Assembly: GCA_964495375.1 (NCBI GenBank)
Contig: CAZBWM010000021.1
Coordinates: 1 to 64,000, forward strand
Origin: JAIESQ01 sp964495375
Lineage (GTDB): Bacteria > Planctomycetota > Planctomycetia > Pirellulales > JAEUIK01
Length of the DNA: 64,000 nucleotides
Direction: 5' to 3'
The notes below the pieces were generated by a model that saw only the letters and a list, made by a program, of their open reading frames with translations, was not told where the DNA came from and ran no database searches. Shown here one piece after another: positions 62,201-64,000 of this stretch. Every line of letters begins with the position of its first letter. Positions within the stretch are counted from its first letter, which is position 1. The position numbers and the translations under genes are program-made.

Positions 62201-64000
62201 CACGCTGTCGGTTCATACCGGCGTTGGCCGAATCTTCGCGCCCGGCCCGGCGACAACCGAACTAGTTGCCAGCAGCAAAGACTCCGCGGAGCCGGCTCGA
62301 GTCGAGGCTCCGGCCGAGTTGAATGCTGAGCTTGAAGCCACGGACCCCTTGTTGCTCGACGGCAACTTCGACGGTACGCCTGGGGATGACTTTATTGGCA
62401 GTTTCACCGTTGATCGCACCGGACCCACGATCGAGAGCGTGAAACTGCAGGATGCACCCGGCATTACGAACCATACCCGCGCGGTCCAGACGACCCTGTT
62501 GGTGTCGGTTGAGGATGCGTTCCCTGGCGCGTCCGCAGATTCGCCAATGACGCTTTCGATCGATTTGGACGACGATGACGACGACGCATTCGACGACGGC
62601 AGCGCGACGTTCGCTCTCAGTGAATCGGGCACGCCGGAAACCGTGGCGATCCAAGTCAATCGTCTCTTGATCGATGGGACCTACAACGCACGGTTCCGGT
62701 TAGTAGACGCGGCGGGGAACGTGGCCCCGGCTATCGAAGACTTTCAGTTCACGGTCGATCGACTTGGGCCGAGAATGGTGGCGACAGAGGTCAACGTCGA
62801 GCGCAACTCGAGCGGAACACCCACGGGCATAGTGACCGTCACGTTGGAGTTTAGCGAAAACCTGGAGCAGGCGGCGGCCGAGGACTTACGGACCTATCGA
62901 CTGGTGAGCGCCGGCAGCGACGGCAATCTCTACTCTGCTGATCCAGCGACCGACCACACCGATGCCATCACCTCGCGCGTTTACGAGCAGGCGACTGAAT
63001 CCGGCGACCTGGCAAGAGTCACCGTCACCTTCGATCTGACCGGTCGCCCCGATGACCTGTATCAGCTTATCGTCGATGGTAAGCGCTTGATCGATCTCGC
63101 TGGTAATCGGCTTGTCGGCGGCGACTATCGCGTGGGTAGTCGAGTGCTCGACGAGGATCGGCTCGAATCGATCCAATGGTCGGCCCAGACGCCAGCGCGT
63201 ATCACCGGTGCGGAGTTCGCCAGTTCGAGTATCAACGACGCGACGCCGCAAGTTGACCTCATCGTGCTGAAACTGATTGGTCCGGACCTGGTCAAAGCGC
63301 AGGCCGAGAGTCTTGCCAACTACGTGCTGGTGCGTCTCGATGCTCCGGCCCAGCCAGTCGCGATTGCCTCGGTATCGTACGACTCGCTCACCGATCGGGT
63401 GGTTTTGAAACTGTCTGAACCCCTCGCGACCGGAAACTATGCGCTGACGATCCGCGCGGGGACGATCGCTGCACCTCGAATCAACAGCCTGGCAGGCTTT
63501 CCCTTGCTCGGGCCTGGTGGCGTGCTCGAACCCGGCGATATCACGTTGGATGTCACGATGGGCGAGCTCGTTACTTTCCAAAACCTGCTCAATGATCGAT
63601 TCGAGTCACTCAACCGATTCGTCAATCAGGTGATTCTCGACTCAGCGAACTCGCGCAAGGCGGTCTCAAATGTCGACTTCGCCAGTCGCCTGCTACAAGA
63701 GCTGCAATTGGCAAGCGATCCGAATGAGAGCGCCGCGGTCGTTGCTGGCAGGATCAATGAACGGCTGGAAGCCCTGATTGAAGGACATTTGCTGGGCATC
63801 GAAGCCGACAAACTCGCCGAGCAAGGCGAATTCGTGGTGGTCTGGGCGCGCGAGGCGCGCTTTGTCGTCGGCGATCCTTCGACAAAGAATGCCATGGGGG
63901 CCGATCGGCGCGTTGGTCGGAACGCGAACGACTTGCTAGTTCAAGAAATTCCCGGCGCCACGCTCGTCCAGGTTGAAACTGCCGACGGACCGCTGATGTT
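53208..64000 (+). CDS. Giant repeat-containing surface protein with LEPR-XLL-type N-terminus (C-terminus outside the window)
   Basis: One open frame from ATG 53208 to the window edge, at least 3,597 residues, no stop. A basic N-terminus leads to LERLERRDLL (31-40), the LEPR-XLL-type motif of giant planctomycete surface proteins; there is no classical signal peptide. Module A (about 42-824) and module B (about 1408-2190) are diverged copies beginning WIGGDGNYGDAGNW and WVGGDGNFNNPANW. Between them are a short planctomycete-type domain (about 845-970) and four repeats of about 105 residues (about 981-1404) resembling pre-peptidase domains. Downstream are Calx-beta-like domains (about 2195-2555), a PPC-like domain (about 2603-2704) and several Ig-like domains (DTTPPVLVD, VDRTGPTIES, VDRLGPRM). 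It is probably extracellular or cell-surface, possibly calcium-binding and adhesive. Confidence 0.9.
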   Translation, partial: MEQYARSLGSRRRAKGSRGRIARQPKHYLTLERLERRDLLTVLMWIGGDGNYGDAGNWQEVGGSLQQVPGLGDTALFSGGTHRVTFANGQQVGALTAEAGANVTLTGSGVFKAGQASLDSASLIVQGASTQLEVTSSLVMSGAAQLTADSGLVFVGERLDLGSAGTVDSGDGAIYVGITAQQYFSDMVAPAVLAGKIGGLAYVAARNIDVGLRSGAVNINQATGVFSTSGIEARWYEGARVDALLVTERESIELPNEWAVQNVLGDATLSYDQTTGKLRLDVPMEFFGWVYPFWPLTHTYVEFEATGQIVAYADVGVPDQALDFTTLDRQFEFLIDHQATLLDFTISGFTQPPIGNFVATEQSPGSLTTRFGGKLIADFTSRSGSQPATIKFLETSVLEGIDHPTNYFPGPAVGISGLQILPQGTLTGKGVVVGDVSNDGLIQIAAATVVAPASLTISGNYSQTAFGTLQIDVSASYSSGAAALAVEGTATLKHKLRLNLEGDFGNRTDPFVVTYAPGNLLGTFTEFEGNRTGSLYFGIDYFDGSAAIVAPQQAGLVVETTPDFFTDETSKTATFTVKLKAAPTAPVTVQIGTSDSSEGVATNWTGGNTLLFTADNWNVPQTVIVTGVDDLLADGDISYYVNLHIVSTDPAYAGLADIRQPLVNQDNETGQEKQAKILLKVTDAAGNVLPEVSVGQTFYLEMWVGDLRGEVFGGVLAAYADIVYNAARASVSGPAIFSSNYSLDQSLLTGTAGLLDELGARTTDELGGDERRLVRVPMVATSEGALGFTANAAGVAGHGVRLSQLNDSLPPNLVDFGSTTVNVVLPFVSAGPFVKYVATDLGNGLTAYDVYLDDPNNQLLSYFADSFQFNGAINQVSGPGSIPVNDNQAATSLNGVGGYSKLTDSYFFTPWTDNTFSPGVVQTATTYAITAGTGGGSQFDVIQLAHIVASGNVAFSGVVARNGQSTPVSGTLVAPGAPAQTISIGQVVTGSIDMPGATQEYQFTAVGGQSIYFDVQQLTGSGLVNFILKDANGATIFNSEGHPDFGHGDEGPVTLDLAGTYTLVVDGQGDVTASYQFQIWDVPAATPLAIELDELVAGSIDTPGSSKQYQFTATAGQSIYFDLQATGEPSAAFLRYRLQDANGAEVFSSLVQFGFPFQGDRGPIVLSSSGVYTVTVQGEGDAVGSYQFKIWDVPTTSVDSITIGQTVADAFAVPGAVKQYQFTATAGQSIFLDVQQLTGSGFVDFILKDSNDATIFNSEGNPSFGDHGDEGPVTLGLAGTYTLIIDGRGDVTAGYQFKVWDVTPTPPGPITLGSLVAGNIATAGASQQWNLAINSPTLLSFAALHGVGNLHWQLIAPSGATLLDASLSSATTQVQASELGTYHLIVSGNGDNTGEYLISAEGVSTHNVLTWVGGDGNFNNPANWIGGALNEVPELGDTAVFGAGNHTITIGADQQVDELILQSGATVTLVGTGLLKAGQTTLNAASLNVQGDTTRFESTTTMTLAGASSLVASSGGVVLVGQTLDLGAAGNVDATNGGVFVGVTAEEALEELLAPGLLAAKFGGLIYVTARDIDVAWRSVPVPIDQATGTFSTDGIESSWVEGARVDVLFLTTRTTIDLVPEFFPATGLDDAKLSYDINTGKLRFEVPVPFVGTTYPFWPDTSLRIRFDGPGQLVAYADVGVQGQPLDFTTLENQFDFIVDPQETFLDFTISGTAPAPFGNFTAEAQAPGSLRASFGGKLVAKFTSRNGSDPATIQFLDTSVIEGVDHATPFLPGPLLQESGLQVLPDGKLTGRGTISGNVNNEGLIQLQALTGATTGAALTVAGNYVQSSFGTLQVDATPNYSTVAVALAVTGAADIENLLRLNLSGEFGNVTQPLSVIASPSRTGGFTSFEGNRSGTTYFSLDSSLPNLLGVVPQQVGLVVETTPDFFTDEAGKTATFGVKLTSAPTAPVTVQLGTSDSSEGTATNSTGGNTLVFTADNWDQLQTVTVSGVDDLEADGDISYFVNLHVVSEDLAYAGLTAVRPPLVNRDNEPSQEKLAAIRLKVTDIDGNVVPQVTVGQKFNLELWVDDLRGEISGSILAAYADVVYTAARASLLGPASFSNDFPLDRSLSTIVAGLLDEFGAATTVELGSAERRLVSVSFVATSEGLLGFTANAAGGAGHGVRLSELTGSLPPNRVDFGSTSVNVVAANSGAPDITLHDATATAEGNDGVTPINFQVELSQVPTAPVTVFYRVFSSVGDTATADVDFVAETGSITFTPTEGVRVKNIVAQLMGDSYFETNENFHVEITGIEGPGNVVRATAVGTIQNDDARAVVSIANAPAKVEGNDGETPFTFQVSLSSAIEAPVTVYYRVIAGTGNSAALPGQDFTPFTGSITFDSASGPQSQSIVALVRGDALPELNETFRVELTSVSEPVQLGQTVGIGTILNDDAPDLLLDDVQRFEGTGGSTNFTFRVRLSQRSDDVITVLYQVGENPLLGIPVGTATPGVDYVTGAGFLTFDPGVTEQSFTVSVAADDDDEGNETFFVGLYDVRNERVGPVRRATIVDDDPINDPVNTQPVDFEGGHAEIEGEIGGANGGSNGGSGELVDLLLTELLANPQQPFDNLTGAWDFVRFTLERPTIVRIEVIAERLPLFGGAPSALDAVLALLSLDSNNKYRLRATNDDTIGRDPVIELELTEGTYVVGVTGAQGTRGPYRLMIDLDAPPVVDRMTPGNTVDGSPTVLTLFLNDVDVDLTTVLQEAFELLFEDPITKALSAIDDVLDDPQYLSNLHRILVPIPGSLDDGRYYLGVRNSIKSILGGQLRSATPADDFAFMGSFAVDTTPPVLVDSTLRVGGATSTAAGLLYRLVGELDDAAPATAGELVRVELDIDGDGEFDDGSSTWPLEADGATSFSVTAITALPFSGGEREIAVRFVDARGNTSGRYTRTINTNLPIVTDVRAADGDRKVLVSFSRADLQSIDQVANYTISDRTIAAIAVLADGRTVELTLDDLPDGVYTLSVHTGVGRIFAPGPATTELVASSKDSAEPARVEAPAELNAELEATDPLLLDGNFDGTPGDDFIGSFTVDRTGPTIESVKLQDAPGITNHTRAVQTTLLVSVEDAFPGASADSPMTLSIDLDDDDDDAFDDGSATFALSESGTPETVAIQVNRLLIDGTYNARFRLVDAAGNVAPAIEDFQFTVDRLGPRMVATEVNVERNSSGTPTGIVTVTLEFSENLEQAAAEDLRTYRLVSAGSDGNLYSADPATDHTDAITSRVYEQATESGDLARVTVTFDLTGRPDDLYQLIVDGKRLIDLAGNRLVGGDYRVGSRVLDEDRLESIQWSAQTPARITGAEFASSSINDATPQVDLIVLKLIGPDLVKAQAESLANYVLVRLDAPAQPVAIASVSYDSLTDRVVLKLSEPLATGNYALTIRAGTIAAPRINSLAGFPLLGPGGVLEPGDITLDVTMGELVTFQNLLNDRFESLNRFVNQVILDSANSRKAVSNVDFASRLLQELQLASDPNESAAVVAGRINERLEALIEGHLLGIEADKLAEQGEFVVVWAREARFVVGDPSTKNAMGADRRVGRNANDLLVQEIPGATLVQVETADGPLM
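53331..55680 (+). repeat. Module A of the duplicated ~780-residue unit
   Basis: It aligns end to end with 57429-59775. Shared landmarks in the same order are WIGGDGN, a VFVGxxLDLGxAG segment, IDVxxRS, QATGxFST-GIE, YADVGV--Q-LDFTTL, FGGKL-A-FTSR-GS-PATI, VVETTPDFFTDE, TSDSSEG-ATN-TGGNTL and GFTANAAG-AGHGVRLS. The copies are 783 and 782 residues. Confidence 0.85.
56148..57420 (+). repeat. Four tandem ~105-residue repeats
   Basis: The units start near 56148, 56460, 56788 and 57121. Each begins with a G--V-G-I--PG-A-QYQFTA-like turn, contains GQSIYFDVQ, then GDEGPVTL--AGTYTLVVDG and a YQFKIWDV end; the fourth is more diverged. Repeats 1 and 3 are the closest pair. The pattern resembles bacterial pre-peptidase C-terminal domains. 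Confidence 0.8.
57429..59775 (+). repeat. Module B of the duplicated ~780-residue unit
   Basis: The second copy of the module at 53331-55680. Nucleotide similarity is highest in the Calx-beta-like part (58966-59195 versus 54886-55115), and the whole unit is collinear with module A. Confidence 0.85.

Noticed and set aside
53208..64000. Possible frameshift in the giant gene
   Set aside because: The same frame was checked at several points (about 55197, 57435, 59337, 61311, 63003 and 63843) and is continuous.

Overview
The window looks like a chromosome segment of a planctomycete (Planctomycetota, probably Pirellulales-like). This rests on gene content and not on a marker gene. The signs are a haem-binding DUF1549/DUF1553 protein next to a Tat-exported DUF1501 protein, an ECF sigma factor start-stop coupled to a Hanks-type kinase, a giant surface protein with an N-terminal LERRDLL (LEPR-XLL-type) motif, and GC-rich DNA with loosely packed genes.

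Positions 12-14747 are a complete integrated element in the 3' half of a tRNA-Arg(TCT) gene, bounded by a 48-bp direct repeat. It carries a tyrosine integrase, two small MerR/excisionase-like DNA-binding proteins, a DnaB-N plus RecA-type replication ATPase, small (inferred) and large terminase, an HK97-type capsid protein, a portal, a short tape-measure protein and several unknown small proteins. Nearly all are on the minus strand and translationally coupled. No lysis module, head protease, tail tube or baseplate gene is recognisable. An iteron-like cluster follows the replication gene and precedes the small terminase gene. This order resembles capsid-encoding phage satellites, but a minimal or reduced siphophage remains possible.

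Positions 14840-30494 are host genes: a MOSC protein, a di-haem cytochrome, a PhnZ-like HD oxygenase, tRNA-Ala(GGC), an LPG-synthase-type membrane protein, a beta-helix protein, a macrodomain protein, a NUDIX-metallo-beta-lactamase fusion, a secreted beta-propeller, the DUF1549/1553-DUF1501 pair, AcpS and an unrecognised Cys-rich protein. Positions 30570-35185 hold same-strand hisD, hisC, hisB and a leuB-type gene, separated by gaps with palindromic repeats.

Positions 35520-52779 hold a HExxH-type peptidase, an OmpR-family two-component pair, divergent sbtA-sbtB (bicarbonate transporter and its PII-like partner), a Dabb protein, the sigma-kinase pair, tsaE-thiL, an HtrA-type protease, a RegB/RegA-type redox two-component pair and a penicillin-acylase-family lipoprotein. 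From 53208 to the right edge a single open frame encodes a giant extracellular protein of at least 3,597 residues. It has a duplicated module of about 780 residues, four repeats of about 105 residues, Calx-beta-like domains and Ig-like domains, and its C-terminus lies outside the window.
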